From Methylibium sp035762065 (GTDB lineage: Bacteria; Pseudomonadota; Gammaproteobacteria; Burkholderiales; Burkholderiaceae_C), in NCBI RefSeq assembly GCF_035762065.1, contig NZ_DASTPW010000002.1:234459-298458 (forward strand): a stretch of DNA of 64,000 nt, given 5' to 3'. This document shows, one piece after another, positions 17,139-26,798 of this stretch. The notes beneath the pieces were generated by a model. It made no database searches. It was not told where the DNA came from and saw only the letters and a program-made list of their open reading frames with translations. The translations under genes were made by a program, and so were the position numbers. Position 1 is the first letter of the stretch. Each line of letters begins with the position of its first letter.

Positions 17139-17531
17139 ATGGACCCGTTTCAGACGCACGGCGCCTTCAGCTGGTCCGAGCTGACCACGGCCGACCCGGC
17201 CGCCGCCGCCGACTTCTACGCCAAGCTGCTCGGCTGGAGCTTCGACGCGATGGAGATCACCGGCAGCACCTACCGCGTGATCAAGGTCGGCGAGACCGCG
17301 ATCGGCGGGATCATGAGCTCGCCGCCCGGCGCTCCGGCCATGCCGCCGAGCTGGGGCAGCTACGTGTCGGTCGACGACCTCGACGCGCGCGTCGAGGCGG
17401 TGCCCAAGCTGGGCGGCCGTGTGCACCTGCCGCCGACGCCGATCCCCGGCGTCGGCCGCTTCGCGGTGATCGCCGACCCCGACGGCGCGCTGCTGAGCCT
17501 CATCACCTACGACCCGCCGACCGGCGAATGA
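17139..17531 (+). CDS. VOC (glyoxalase/bleomycin resistance) family protein
   Basis: 130 residues from an ATG with CAGGAGAA upstream. The start GAFSWSELTTADPAAAADFYAKLLGW and the end FAVIADPDGALLSL are typical of a single-unit VOC protein of the type related to hydroxylase-like enzymes. Two beta-alpha-beta-beta-beta modules are visible. The metal-binding set cannot be assigned with certainty, and the substrate is unknown. Confidence 0.85.
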   Translation: MDPFQTHGAFSWSELTTADPAAAADFYAKLLGWSFDAMEITGSTYRVIKVGETAIGGIMSSPPGAPAMPPSWGSYVSVDDLDARVEAVPKLGGRVHLPPTPIPGVGRFAVIADPDGALLSLITYDPPTGE

Positions 17532-17579
17532 AGCCCGCGACGCCGGCCTGAGCCGGGCCGCCGGGATAATGCGCGCCCC

Positions 17580-20500
17580 GTGAAGTCGCCCGTCTCCGAG
17601 CCGGCGCTCGCGGCCCCCGCCGAGCCTGCGAAGCGCGGCCGGCCCGAACGAGCGCTGCCCCCGATCACCTTCCCCGAAGCGCTGCCCGTCTCCGCGCGGC
17701 GCGACGAGATCGCCCGCGCGGTCCAGGCGCACCAGGTGGTGATCGTCTGCGGCGAGACCGGCTCGGGCAAGACGACGCAACTGCCCAAGCTGATGCTCGC
17801 GCTGGGCCGCGGCGCGGCGAACGCCAAACCCGGCGAGCGCCGCCGCCTGATCGGCCACACACAGCCGCGTCGCGTCGCGGCCAGCTCGGTCGCCAAACGC
17901 ATCGCCGAGGAGTTGAAGACGCCGCTCGGCGAAGTCGTCGGCTACAAGGTCCGCTTCCAGGATCGCCTGAGCGCGAGCACGTCGATCAAGCTGATGACCG
18001 ACGGCATCCTGCTCGCCGAAACCCAAAGCGACCCGCTGCTCTCGGCCTACGACACGCTGATCGTCGACGAGGCCCACGAGCGCAGCCTCAACATCGATTT
18101 CCTGCTCGGCCACCTGCGCCAGATCCTGCCGAGGCGGCCCGACCTGAAGGTCATCGTGACCTCGGCGACGATCGACGCGGAGCGCTTCGCGAAGCACTTC
18201 GAGGGCGCGCGCGGGCCGGCGCCGGTGATCCAGGTGAGCGGCCGGCTGTTCCCGGTCGAGCAGCGCTGGCGCAAGTTCGAAGAGAGCCGCGATCACGATC
18301 TGAACGACGCGATCGGCGATGCGGTCGACGAACTCTGGCCGGGCGTGCCGGGCGGCGACATCCTCGTCTTCCTGCCTGGCGAGCGCGAGATCCGCGAGGC
18401 CGCCGACCATCTGCGCAAGCACCTCGCGCCGCAGCCGGCGAAGCGGCACGCCGACATCCTCCCGCTGTTCGCGCGGCTGTCCCAGGCGGAGCAGGACCGC
18501 GTCTTCGAGACCGGCGGCGCCCCGCGCATCGTGCTCGCGACCAACGTCGCCGAGACCTCGCTGACCGTGCCCGGCGTGCGCTACGTCATCGACGCCGGAA
18601 CTGCGCGGGTCAAGCGCTACAGCTACCGCAACAAGGTCGAGCAGCTGCAGGTCGAGCCGATCAGCCAGGCCGCGGCGAACCAGCGTGCCGGGCGTTGCGG
18701 CCGTGTCGCGAACGGCGTGTGCATCCGGCTCTACGACGAGCAGGACCACGCCGGCCGCCCGCGCTTCACCGATCCCGAAATCCTGCGCAGCTCGCTGGCC
18801 GGCGTGATCCTGCGGATGAAGGCGCTCGGGCTTGGAAGCGTCGAGGACTTTCCGTTTCTGGAAGCGCCGCCGAAGAAGGCGATCGCCGACGGCTACGCGC
18901 TGCTCAACGAGCTGGGCGCGACCGACGACGCCAACGAGCTGACGCCGATCGGCCACGAGCTTTCGAGACTGCCGCTGGACCCGCGCGTCGGCCGGATGAT
19001 CCTCGCGGCGCGCGAGCGTCAATCGCTGACCGAGGTGCTGATCATCGCGAGCGCCCTGAGCGTGCAGGACGTGCGCGACCGCCCGCTCGAACAGCAGCAG
19101 CAGGCCGACGAGAAGCACAGGCTCTTCGACGACGAGCGCTCCGAGTTCAGCGGCTACCTGAAGCTGTGGCGCTGGATCGAGCAGGGCCGCGGCAACGCGG
19201 ACGCCTCCGCTCACAAGCTGTCCAACCGCCAGCAGGAACAACGCCTGCGCGAGCACTTCGTCAGCCCGCGCCGCGTGCGCGAGTGGCGCGACATCCACTC
19301 CCAGCTGCACACCGTCGTCGCCGAGCACGGCTGGAAGCTCAACACGGGCCCTGCGACCTACGAGCAGATCCACCTCGCGATGCTGGCAGGGCTGCTCGGC
19401 AACGTCGGCGTCAAGAGCGACGACGAGGACTGGTACCTCGGTGCGCGCGGCATCAAGTTCTGGCGCCATCCGGGCGCGCACCTGTCGAAGAAGCCGGGGC
19501 GCTGGCTGATCGCGGCCGAGCTGGTCGAGACGACGCGGCTCTTCGGGCGGGCGCTGGCGGCGATCGAGCCCAAGTGGATCGAGCAGATCGCCGGGCACCT
19601 GCTTCACAGGCAACTGCTCGAGCCGCACTGGCAGAAGAAGGCGGCCGAGGTGGTTGCGCTGGAGCGGGCGACGCTCTACGGCCTCGTCGTCTACAACGGC
19701 CGGCGCGTGAACTTCGGGCTTGTCGATCCGGCCGCGGCCCGCGAGATCTTCATCCGCGAAGCGCTGGTCGCAGGCGAATGGGAAACGAAGCTGCCCTTCT
19801 TCGAGCACAACCGCAAGCTGATCGCGCGCGTCGAGGAGCTGGAGCACAAGTCCCGCCGTCAGGACGTGCTGGTCGACGACGAACTGATCCACGCCTTCTA
19901 CGACCAACAGCTGCCGAAGGACGTGCACTCGGGCGCCGGCCTCGAGCGCTGGTACCGGCACGAGGTGAAGCACCGGCCGCGGCTGCTGATGCTCACGCAG
20001 GACGAGCTGATGCGCCACGAGGCCGCCGGCATCACGACCGCGGCCTTCCCGAAGACGATCCGCCTCGGCGGCATCGATTGCGCGGCGACCTACCTGCACG
20101 AGCCTGGCGACGCGAAGGACGGCCTCACCGTCACCGTGCCGATCTACGCGCTCAACCAGGTCAACGAAGAGCGCTGCGAGTGGCTGGTGCCCGGGCTGTT
20201 GCGCGACAAGGTGCTCGCGCTGGTGAAAAGCCTCCACCAGCGCCCGCGTTCCCGGCTCGTGCCGCTGCCCGACTACGCGGCCGAGTTCTGCGAACTCGCG
20301 CGTTTCGGCGAAGGCTCGCTGATCGACGCGCTGCTGAAGGCGGTGCGCGAGCGCACGCAGCTCGCGGTGCAGCGCAACGACTTCAAGCTGGAGACGCTGG
20401 CGCCGCACCTGTTCATGAACTTCCGGGTCGTCGACGAGCACGGGCGGCAGCTCGGCATCGGCCGGCACCTGCCGACGCTCAAGGCCGAGCTCGGCTCGCA

Positions 20501-21479
20501 GGCGCGCTCGGCGTTCCAGGCGCTCGCGAGCCTGAAACTGCCGAGCCGCGCGCCTGCGGCCGGGCCGGACCTGCCGGCCGCGGCGGCGCCAACCGCCGCC
20601 GCGGCCTCGACGCTCGGCGAAAGCCCGTCGGCGCGCTACACCGCGTGGAGCTTCGGCGAGCTGCCCGAGCTGATGGAGATTCGCCGCGGCGCGCAAAGCC
20701 TCGTCGGCTTCCCGGCGCTGATCGACAAGCTCACGCATGTCGAGATCGAAGTGTTCGACGAGCCCGAAGCCGCCGCCGCGAAGCACCGTGCCGGCCTGCG
20801 CCGCCTGCTGGCGCTGCAGCTGAAGGAGCCGCTCAAGTTCCTGGAGAAGAACATTCCAGACCTGACGCGCATGGGCGTCGCCGTCATGGCGCTCGGCGGC
20901 AGCACCGAGGCGCTGCGCGAGCAGATCGTCGCGGTCGCGCTCGACCGCGCCTTCCTCGCCGAGCCGCTCCCCACCGATGCGGCGAGCTTCGCCGCGCGGC
21001 TCGAGGAGGGCCGCGCGCGGCTCAATCTCGTCGCGCAGGACGTCGCGCGCCAGGCCGCGGCGGTGCTCGCCGAGCACGCGATCGCCGCACGCAAGCTCAA
21101 GGACACGCGCGCCGCCAAGGAGGTGGCCGACGACGTGAGCGCGCAGCTCGCGCGGCTCGTGCCGGAGCGCTTCCTGATCGACACGCCCTGGCCGGCGTTG
21201 CAGCATCTGCCGCGCTACCTGAAGGCGGTGACGTTGCGCCTCGACAAGTGGCGCGCCGACCCGGTGCGCGACGCGCAGCGCCTCGCCGAGCTGCGGCCGC
21301 TGGAGCAGGCCTTTCGCCGCAAGCTCGCCGAACGCAAGGGCGCGGCCGACGCGCGGCTCGACGAGTTCCGCTGGCTGCTCGAGGAACTGCGCGTGAGCCT
21401 GTTCGCGCAGGAGCTGCGCACGCCGCAGCCGGTGAGCGTCAAGCGACTCGATCGAGCCTGGGCCCTGATCGAACGCTGA
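17580..21479 (+). CDS. hrpA: ATP-dependent RNA helicase HrpA (DEAH family)
   Basis: 1299 residues from a GTG start, essentially the length of E. coli HrpA. The helicase core has motif I GETGSGKTTQ (about 58), DEAH (about 163), SAT (motif III) and QRAGRCGR (motif VI). The HA2/OB region and a long C-terminal DUF3418 domain follow. HrpA resolves stalled ribosomes and collisions on mRNA. The extensive open frames on the opposite strand are codon-bias shadows. Confidence 0.95.
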   Translation: MKSPVSEPALAAPAEPAKRGRPERALPPITFPEALPVSARRDEIARAVQAHQVVIVCGETGSGKTTQLPKLMLALGRGAANAKPGERRRLIGHTQPRRVAASSVAKRIAEELKTPLGEVVGYKVRFQDRLSASTSIKLMTDGILLAETQSDPLLSAYDTLIVDEAHERSLNIDFLLGHLRQILPRRPDLKVIVTSATIDAERFAKHFEGARGPAPVIQVSGRLFPVEQRWRKFEESRDHDLNDAIGDAVDELWPGVPGGDILVFLPGEREIREAADHLRKHLAPQPAKRHADILPLFARLSQAEQDRVFETGGAPRIVLATNVAETSLTVPGVRYVIDAGTARVKRYSYRNKVEQLQVEPISQAAANQRAGRCGRVANGVCIRLYDEQDHAGRPRFTDPEILRSSLAGVILRMKALGLGSVEDFPFLEAPPKKAIADGYALLNELGATDDANELTPIGHELSRLPLDPRVGRMILAARERQSLTEVLIIASALSVQDVRDRPLEQQQQADEKHRLFDDERSEFSGYLKLWRWIEQGRGNADASAHKLSNRQQEQRLREHFVSPRRVREWRDIHSQLHTVVAEHGWKLNTGPATYEQIHLAMLAGLLGNVGVKSDDEDWYLGARGIKFWRHPGAHLSKKPGRWLIAAELVETTRLFGRALAAIEPKWIEQIAGHLLHRQLLEPHWQKKAAEVVALERATLYGLVVYNGRRVNFGLVDPAAAREIFIREALVAGEWETKLPFFEHNRKLIARVEELEHKSRRQDVLVDDELIHAFYDQQLPKDVHSGAGLERWYRHEVKHRPRLLMLTQDELMRHEAAGITTAAFPKTIRLGGIDCAATYLHEPGDAKDGLTVTVPIYALNQVNEERCEWLVPGLLRDKVLALVKSLHQRPRSRLVPLPDYAAEFCELARFGEGSLIDALLKAVRERTQLAVQRNDFKLETLAPHLFMNFRVVDEHGRQLGIGRHLPTLKAELGSQARSAFQALASLKLPSRAPAAGPDLPAAAAPTAAAASTLGESPSARYTAWSFGELPELMEIRRGAQSLVGFPALIDKLTHVEIEVFDEPEAAAAKHRAGLRRLLALQLKEPLKFLEKNIPDLTRMGVAVMALGGSTEALREQIVAVALDRAFLAEPLPTDAASFAARLEEGRARLNLVAQDVARQAAAVLAEHAIAARKLKDTRAAKEVADDVSAQLARLVPERFLIDTPWPALQHLPRYLKAVTLRLDKWRADPVRDAQRLAELRPLEQAFRRKLAERKGAADARLDEFRWLLEELRVSLFAQELRTPQPVSVKRLDRAWALIER

Positions 21480-21500
21480 CTCCTACAATCGTGCGTCCGT

Positions 21501-21577
21501 CGGGGCGTAGCGCAGCCTGGTAGCGCATCTGCTTTGGGAGCAGGAGGTCGCGAGTTCGAATCCCGCCGCCCCGACCA
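21501..21577 (+). tRNA. tRNA-Pro (anticodon TGG)
   Basis: A complete 77-nt cloverleaf with CCA encoded. The acceptor CGGGGCG pairs with CGCCCCG, the anticodon loop TTTGGGA gives TGG at 21535-21537, and the T-loop is TTCGAAT. It begins 21 bases after the hrpA stop. Confidence 0.97.
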
Positions 21578-21628
21578 TGGATCGCGGTCCCCGCGCCGCG
21601 TCCTCCACGCCGCACCCGCGAGGCGCCG

Positions 21629-22417
<789 letters not shown>

Positions 22418-22420
22418 CCG

Positions 22421-22927
22421 ATGAACCTCGATCCCCGCAGCTTCGACCCGCGCGCCTTCGGCGCAGCCGTTGCCTCGCCCGACGACGCCGAGCAAGTCCT
22501 CGCCGAGGACTGCGCCCGCGCGATGTGGCAGCGCGACGCCGCCTCGCGCGCGCTCGGCATGCGGCTCGACGAAGTGGGCCCCGGCCGCGCGGTGATGACG
22601 ATGCGGGTGCGGCCCGACATGCTCAACGGCGTCGGTACCTGCCATGGCGGCATCCTGTTCGCGCTGGCCGACAGCTGCTTCGGCTTCGCCTGCAACAGCC
22701 GCAACCGCACCGCGGTGGCGGCCGGCTGCTCGATCGACTACCTCGCGCCCGCCCGGGAGGGCGACCTGCTCCGGGCCGAGGCTGCCGAATGCGCGAGCGC
22801 CGGCCGCAACGGCGTCTACGACGTGCGCATCAGCGACGAAGCCGGCACGACGCTGGCCGTCTTCCGCGGCCGTTGCCGCGAGGTGGGCACGGCGGTGCTT
22901 GACGCGCCGCCAGCACCGTCGCGCTGA
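22421..22927 (+). CDS. paaI: Hydroxyphenylacetyl-CoA thioesterase PaaI
   Basis: 168 residues. The hot-dog fold signature DMLNGVGTCHGGILFALADS is that of PaaI, with the Asp of ALADS acting as catalytic base. PaaI releases CoA from dead-end phenylacetate intermediates. It starts 3 bases after paaG, so the two form one unit. The N-terminal extension of about 25 residues (SPDDAEQVLAEDCARAMW) matches the helix seen in many PaaI proteins. Confidence 0.9.
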   Translation: MNLDPRSFDPRAFGAAVASPDDAEQVLAEDCARAMWQRDAASRALGMRLDEVGPGRAVMTMRVRPDMLNGVGTCHGGILFALADSCFGFACNSRNRTAVAAGCSIDYLAPAREGDLLRAEAAECASAGRNGVYDVRISDEAGTTLAVFRGRCREVGTAVLDAPPAPSR

Positions 22928-22955
22928 AGCCGGCCCGTAGACTCGGCCGCCACGG

Positions 22956-23032
22956 CTGCCCGTAGCTCAACCGGATAGAGCAGCTGCCTTCTAAGCAGCA
23001 GGTCGGGGGTTCGAGTCCCTCCGGGCAGGCCA
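22956..23032 (+). tRNA. tRNA-Arg (anticodon TCT), integration target
   Basis: A complete 77-nt cloverleaf. Acceptor CTGCCCG pairs with CGGGCAG, anticodon loop CTTCTAA gives TCT at 22990-22992, and CCA is encoded. The integrase gene of the adjacent element starts 172 bases downstream in the same direction. The 3' end shares a core with the far end of the element. Confidence 0.97.
23018..23028 (+). repeat. Putative attL core in the tRNA-Arg 3' end
   Basis: CCTCCGGGCAG is shared exactly with 41024-41034. Extending both copies 8 bases leftwards gives 15 of 19 matches (TTC.A...C core). The site is in the T-arm/acceptor of tRNA-Arg, a usual target of P4-type integrases. Confidence 0.5.
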
Positions 23033-23138
23033 TCCGAAGCGTTCCTGGTGCAGCACGTTGAGTCAAAAGCTTGGAACTCGCCTGAGGCGGCAAGCATTCT
23101 TCGAATCACGTTGCGTCAGGTTCCCCCGTTGCAGAGCA

Positions 23139-23204
23139 GGGGAACACGGGGCAGAGTCTGGGGAACAGGACAGCCAATCCGGCCTCGCGGGCCGGTTGTT
23201 CCCC
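23139..23204. repeat. Left cluster of GGGGAACA sites (candidate integrase arm sites)
   Basis: GGGGAACA occurs at 23139-23146 and 23160-23167, and inverted (TGTTCCCC) at 23197-23204, immediately before the integrase ATG. The second copy is part of TCTGGGGAACA, which recurs exactly at 40941-40951 near the other end. Sites at both ends of an element in this layout suggest arm-type integrase or directionality-factor binding, and the copy at the start codon suggests autoregulation. Confidence 0.5.
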
Positions 23205-24443
23205 ATGCTTACCGACACACACTGCAAGAACGCGACGTGCCCTGAGGGTCGAGCCCGCGCTCGCTTCACCGACGCCGGCGGCCTGTACCTCGAGGTCGCG
23301 CCGAGCGGTTCGCGACGCTGGTTCTGGAAGTACCTGTTCGACGGCAAAGAGAAGCGTCTGGCCCTCGGCGGCTATCCCGAGATGACGCTCAAGGTCGCGC
23401 GCGAGCGTCAAGCCGACGCACGCAAGCTGCAGCGCCAGGGCATTGATCCCGCGCAGAAGCGACAGCTCGACAAGCTTGCCCGCAAGGGCGACAACGCACG
23501 ATCCTTCAGTGCGGTGGCGCGCGAGTTCCACGCCGCCAAGCGCAGCGGCTGGAGCGAGACGTACGCCCAGCGCTGGCTCGAACGCTTGGAAAAGGACATG
23601 TTCCCCTGGATTGGAGCGCTGGAGCTGGCCGAGATCACAGCGCCGCTGTTGCTGCAGACACTGCGGCGCGTGGAGAGCCGCGGCGTGCGGGAGCTCGCGC
23701 ACTCCCTGCGGGAGGCGTGCGGCCAGGTGTTCCGCTACGGCGTGGCGACGGGCCGCGCTGAACGCAATCCGGCCTCCGACCTGCGCGACGCGCTGAAGCC
23801 GGTTGGCACCAAGCACATGGCCGCGGTGCTCGATCCGATCAAGGCCGGCGAGCTCATGCGGTCGATCGCTTCGTACCAGGGACAGCCGTCGACCCGCGCA
23901 GCGCTGCAGCTCGCGGCGCTCCTGTTCCAGCGGCCGGGGAACGTTCGCGAGATGGAGTGGGCCGAGCTCGACCTGGACGCAGCCATGTGGACGATCCCAG
24001 CGGCGAAGATGAAGCGGACGAAGGCCGGCAAGCTGAATGGGCGGCCGCACCTGGTGCCGCTTGCTCCGCAGGCGGTCGAGGTGCTGCGTGAGCTGCACCC
24101 CCTCACGGGCCATGGGCGATTCGTCTTCCCGAGCCTGCTCACCGGTGAGCGGCCGATGAGCGAGAACACGCTGCGCTCAGCGCTGCGCCGGATGGGCTAC
24201 GACAACGACACGATGACGCCGCATGGCTTTCGAGCAATGGCTCGCACGATCATGGTCGAAAAGCTCAACGTGCAGCCGGACGTGATCGAGGCTCAGCTCG
24301 CACACGGCAAGAGCGGGCCGCTCGGCATGGCGTACGACCGTGCGGAGTTCGTGGAGCAACGCCGCCAGATGATGGTGATGTGGGCCGGCTACCTCGACCG
24401 GCTGCGCGTCGGCGCGGACGTTGTCCCGATCCGGGCGGCGTGA
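23205..24443 (+). CDS. Tyrosine recombinase/integrase, P4 type
   Basis: 412 residues from the ATG at 23205. The N-terminal DUF4102-like arm-binding domain is seen in FTDAGGLYLEVAPSGSRRWF and in KRLALGGYPEMTLKVARE. The catalytic domain has Arg248 (NVREMEW), His340 and Arg343 (HGFRAMA), His367 (LAHG) and the nucleophile Tyr377 (AYDRAEF). It would integrate and excise the element at tRNA-Arg. An in-frame upstream start at 23058 would run through the repeat sites and is not favoured. It is followed after 2 bases by the MESH1-like gene. Confidence 0.93.
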   Translation: MLTDTHCKNATCPEGRARARFTDAGGLYLEVAPSGSRRWFWKYLFDGKEKRLALGGYPEMTLKVARERQADARKLQRQGIDPAQKRQLDKLARKGDNARSFSAVAREFHAAKRSGWSETYAQRWLERLEKDMFPWIGALELAEITAPLLLQTLRRVESRGVRELAHSLREACGQVFRYGVATGRAERNPASDLRDALKPVGTKHMAAVLDPIKAGELMRSIASYQGQPSTRAALQLAALLFQRPGNVREMEWAELDLDAAMWTIPAAKMKRTKAGKLNGRPHLVPLAPQAVEVLRELHPLTGHGRFVFPSLLTGERPMSENTLRSALRRMGYDNDTMTPHGFRAMARTIMVEKLNVQPDVIEAQLAHGKSGPLGMAYDRAEFVEQRRQMMVMWAGYLDRLRVGADVVPIRAA

Positions 24444-24445
24444 GC

Positions 24446-25012
24446 ATGCAAGCCGAGTCGGTGGCCACGCAGGAGGCGGGAAGCGGCACCGCGCTCATCA
24501 TCCGCGCCGCGGCATTCGCTGCGCATAAGCACCGTAACCAGCGCCGCAAGGACGCCGACGCCTCGCCGTACATCAACCACCCGTTGGCACTCGCGCGCGT
24601 GCTGTCGGAGGAGGGCGGGGTGGCCGACCCGGTGACGCTTTGCGCCGCTCTCCTGCACGACACGGTCGAGGACACCGACACCACGCTCGACGAGCTGTCG
24701 CGCGAGTTCGGGCGCGCGGTGAGCGGCATCGTCGCCGAGGTCACCGACGACAAGGCGCTGCCGAAGGCCGAGCGCAAGCGGCTCCAGGTCGAGCATGCGC
24801 CACACCTGAGCCGCGGCGCGGCGCTGGTGAAGCTGGCCGACAAGATCTGCAACCTGCGCGACGTCGCCAGCGCGCCGCCGGCCGACTGGCCGCTTGAGCG
24901 CCGGCAGGAGTACTTCGACTGGGCGAAGTGCGTGGTCGACGGCCTGCGCGGTGCATCGCCGCGGCTTGAGTCAGCGTTCGACGCTGCCTATCTCATGCGC
25001 CCCGCGGCGTAG
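24446..25012 (+). CDS. MESH1-like small alarmone hydrolase ((p)ppGpp 3'-pyrophosphohydrolase)
   Basis: 188 residues, a single HD domain with no synthetase or TGS domain. Motifs match the metazoan MESH1/SpoT hydrolase site: KHRNQRRKD, PYINHPLALA, LLHDTVEDTDTTLDEL (His71-Asp72, Glu75-Asp76), VTDDKALPKAERKRLQVEHA, and VKLADKICNLRD (Asp132, Asn136). It should bind Mn2+ and remove the 3'-pyrophosphate of ppGpp or related nucleotides; MESH1 also acts on NADPH. The start is 2 bases after the integrase stop, with an alternative overlapping GTG at 24440, so the two genes are probably co-expressed. This is unexpected cargo for an integrated element. Confidence 0.88.
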   Translation: MQAESVATQEAGSGTALIIRAAAFAAHKHRNQRRKDADASPYINHPLALARVLSEEGGVADPVTLCAALLHDTVEDTDTTLDELSREFGRAVSGIVAEVTDDKALPKAERKRLQVEHAPHLSRGAALVKLADKICNLRDVASAPPADWPLERRQEYFDWAKCVVDGLRGASPRLESAFDAAYLMRPAA

Positions 25013-25029
25013 CAGCCAAGCTGTCGGTA

Positions 25030-25045
25030 GTGATGAATACGTCAC
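25030..25045. promoter_or_regulatory. Operator-like 16-bp dyad
   Basis: GTGATGAATACGTCAC is symmetric at 12 of 16 positions and lies 47-62 bases before the next start codon. It is a plausible regulator binding site, but nothing else supports it. Confidence 0.25.
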
Positions 25046-25091
25046 ACCGAAACAAGTTGCCTGCTGCTTGATAACGTACTACTCTGTCGGC

Positions 25092-25280
25092 ATGCAAACC
25101 ACGAAGCCGACTCGAGGCGGTGCGGGCCGAGGTCAGGGGCGAAAGCCTCTCGATCCTGACTCGGCGACGGTGCCCGTCAGCATCAAGATGACGACCGATC
25201 AGCGCGACAAGCTGCAGCGCCTCGGCGGCGCGCCGTGGGTACGAGCGCGCATCGACAAGGCGCGGGAGCCGGAGGACTGA
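25092..25280 (+). CDS. Small phage-type DNA-binding-like protein
   Basis: 62 residues. It begins with a Gly/Arg-rich GGAGRGQGRKPLD motif, as seen in many small phage proteins of the GGARPGAGRKP type that are thought to contact nucleic acid. A short segment like a ribbon-helix-helix follows (VPVSIKMTTDQRDKLQRLGG). It may be a repressor or accessory DNA-binding protein. Function not proven. Confidence 0.5.
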   Translation: MQTTKPTRGGAGRGQGRKPLDPDSATVPVSIKMTTDQRDKLQRLGGAPWVRARIDKAREPED

Positions 25281-25381
25281 ACCCGGCGCCTCAGCGGCCC
25301 TGAGGCAAAGCGGCCGAACCGAGCGGTGCAACGCTCGGCCGGCCTGACCACAACGCACCAACCGAAGAAGGACCGTGCACC

Positions 25382-25735
25382 ATGGCTACGAATGAGGCTA
25401 TCACCACCGCGACCGTGAAGCGTCGCTGCCGCCCCGGCGATCTTGCTTGGCTGACTGGGAGCGTCTTCAAGGAGGCCCTCGGTCGCGTCGTGCTCATCAA
25501 GCACATCGAGCGTGAGGACGAGGATCACCAAGGTCAGTGGGTTGTCGAGATCCAAGGCGCGATGATCTACAAGAGATCCGAGAGGCGATACCTGCGCGGC
25601 GGCTGGGTCTCCGACGAGAACTTGATTCCGTTCGGTGGCCAAAAGCCGTTGCGGCCTAGAAGGCGATCGACATCGAAGGGTGTGCACTCAACGGCGCCTT
25701 CTGCTTGCAAGCTTGTAGAGGTGACCCATGGCTGA
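25382..25735 (+). CDS. Hypothetical protein of the integrated element
   Basis: 117 residues, start preceded by GAAGGACC. A beta-rich N-terminal part (CRPGDLAWLTG...RVVLIKHIE) resembles a small SH3-like barrel, and the tail is basic (PLRPRRRSTSKG). The end overlaps the next ATG by 8 nt, so translation is likely coupled. No family recognised. Confidence 0.5.
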   Translation: MATNEAITTATVKRRCRPGDLAWLTGSVFKEALGRVVLIKHIEREDEDHQGQWVVEIQGAMIYKRSERRYLRGGWVSDENLIPFGGQKPLRPRRRSTSKGVHSTAPSACKLVEVTHG

Positions 25736-26072
25736 GAGCACTGCTGTCCGTCGCCGCAACTGGACACGCGGAAGAGACGCTGCGATCTCGTTTCTCGAGA
25801 TGGTGAAGCGCACTGCAGCGCACGCTTGCATCGAAGGGGTTGGTCGACCGGGATCGCAGCCGCGCTATCTGGCTGCCTTGACGCCGCAACTCGCTTTGCT
25901 CGCCCCGCATGCAGCCGAGGGCTTCGAGGCGGTCATCACCGACTTTCTGGGCATGGCTTACGAGGCCGGGGCGGCCGACCCGGCGTCGTACCGCAACTGG
26001 ACCTTCGAGGACTGGCTCGGTACCGCCGACACCCAGGGCGCGGTCTCGTGGAACGAGGTGCGCCATGCCTGA
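25728..26072 (+). CDS. Hypothetical protein of the integrated element
   Basis: 114 residues, mostly helical, with a basic start (VRRRNWTRGRD) and an acidic C-terminal half (WTFEDWLGTAD). It overlaps both neighbours (8 nt each side) in a tight run of small genes. No recognised domain. Confidence 0.5.
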   Translation: MAESTAVRRRNWTRGRDAAISFLEMVKRTAAHACIEGVGRPGSQPRYLAALTPQLALLAPHAAEGFEAVITDFLGMAYEAGAADPASYRNWTFEDWLGTADTQGAVSWNEVRHA

Positions 26073-26406
26073 GCAACCGTTCGAGGGGACGAACGTCGTG
26101 CGTCTGCAGCAGCGCCGGCGATCGCCGCGCCGACAAGCCACAGGCGATGGTGCAGTGCTGCAGTTCCGAACGGTGAATGCGGAGGTGGTGCGCCACCTCG
26201 AGCGGTTGCTATCCGCGGCGGAACAGGGTCAGTTGTCGGGGCTGTGCTGGGTGGCGATTCGGCCGGGCAGATCAGGATGGTTTGCCGAGACCGCTGGCGA
26301 GTGCGCGAATGACCTGCAACGCGCAGCACGCCTTGCCGCAGATTGGTCTCTGGTGCTTGCCGGACGCGCTGAAGCAAAGACGATCGGAGGTCGCCATGCA
26401 GAGTGA
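26065..26406 (+). CDS. Hypothetical protein of the integrated element
   Basis: 113 residues. A basic region (LQQRRRSPRRQ) is followed by a helical segment and CWVAIRPGRSGWFAETAG. It overlaps the preceding stop and the next start. No recognised family. Confidence 0.45.
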   Translation: MPEQPFEGTNVVRLQQRRRSPRRQATGDGAVLQFRTVNAEVVRHLERLLSAAEQGQLSGLCWVAIRPGRSGWFAETAGECANDLQRAARLAADWSLVLAGRAEAKTIGGRHAE

Positions 26407-26671
26407 TCGCGACCGGCTGTTCGCACCTTCGATCCTTCACTACGGCACATTCGGCGCGCTGTTGAAGGAAGAAACCGTTGATCGCGTTCGCTCGCAATCG
26501 AGCGCTGAGCGATGGGCGCTCGTGCTGAGCCTGCCTCAAGGGTCTGAGGATGACCGCGTCGCCTTCGAGGCGCTGAAGAGGGCCATGAGTGAGCTCGACG
26601 CGCATGAGTTGATCGAGCGGGTGAAGGCGAAGGCGGCCATTGGGCGTGGTCGTCACGCCCGGCGGCGCTAG
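26396..26671 (+). CDS. Hypothetical protein of the integrated element
   Basis: 91 residues, start with CGGAGG 5 nt upstream. It is helical and charged, with a basic C-terminus (GRGRHARRR). It is the last gene of the run of four overlapping small ORFs; the 127 bases after it hold only a short TCCCA-N5-TGGGA dyad at 26778-26792. Confidence 0.45.
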   Translation: MQSDRDRLFAPSILHYGTFGALLKEETVDRVRSQSSAERWALVLSLPQGSEDDRVAFEALKRAMSELDAHELIERVKAKAAIGRGRHARRR

Positions 26672-26798
26672 CACCGAAGACACGGCTTCGTCGGGGCAGT
26701 GCGGGCGCCGCGACCGCGAACTCGTGCGCACGGCTGCGGGCGGATCCTGAACACGGCTCCGCGCCGCGGCTGTAGCTTCCCAGGTCTTGGGAGGCGCC

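Noticed and set aside
16884..21206. 1440-codon open frame on the minus strand opposite hrpA and argA
   Set aside because: It is a codon-bias shadow in G+C-rich DNA: the protein is composed of Arg, Ala, Val, Asp and His repeats with no domain, while hrpA on the other strand has all helicase motifs.
26778..26792. TCCCA-GGTCT-TGGGA dyad before the YHYH gene as an operator
   Set aside because: Only 5-bp arms and no second copy; it may equally be chance, so it is mentioned only with the neighbouring gene.
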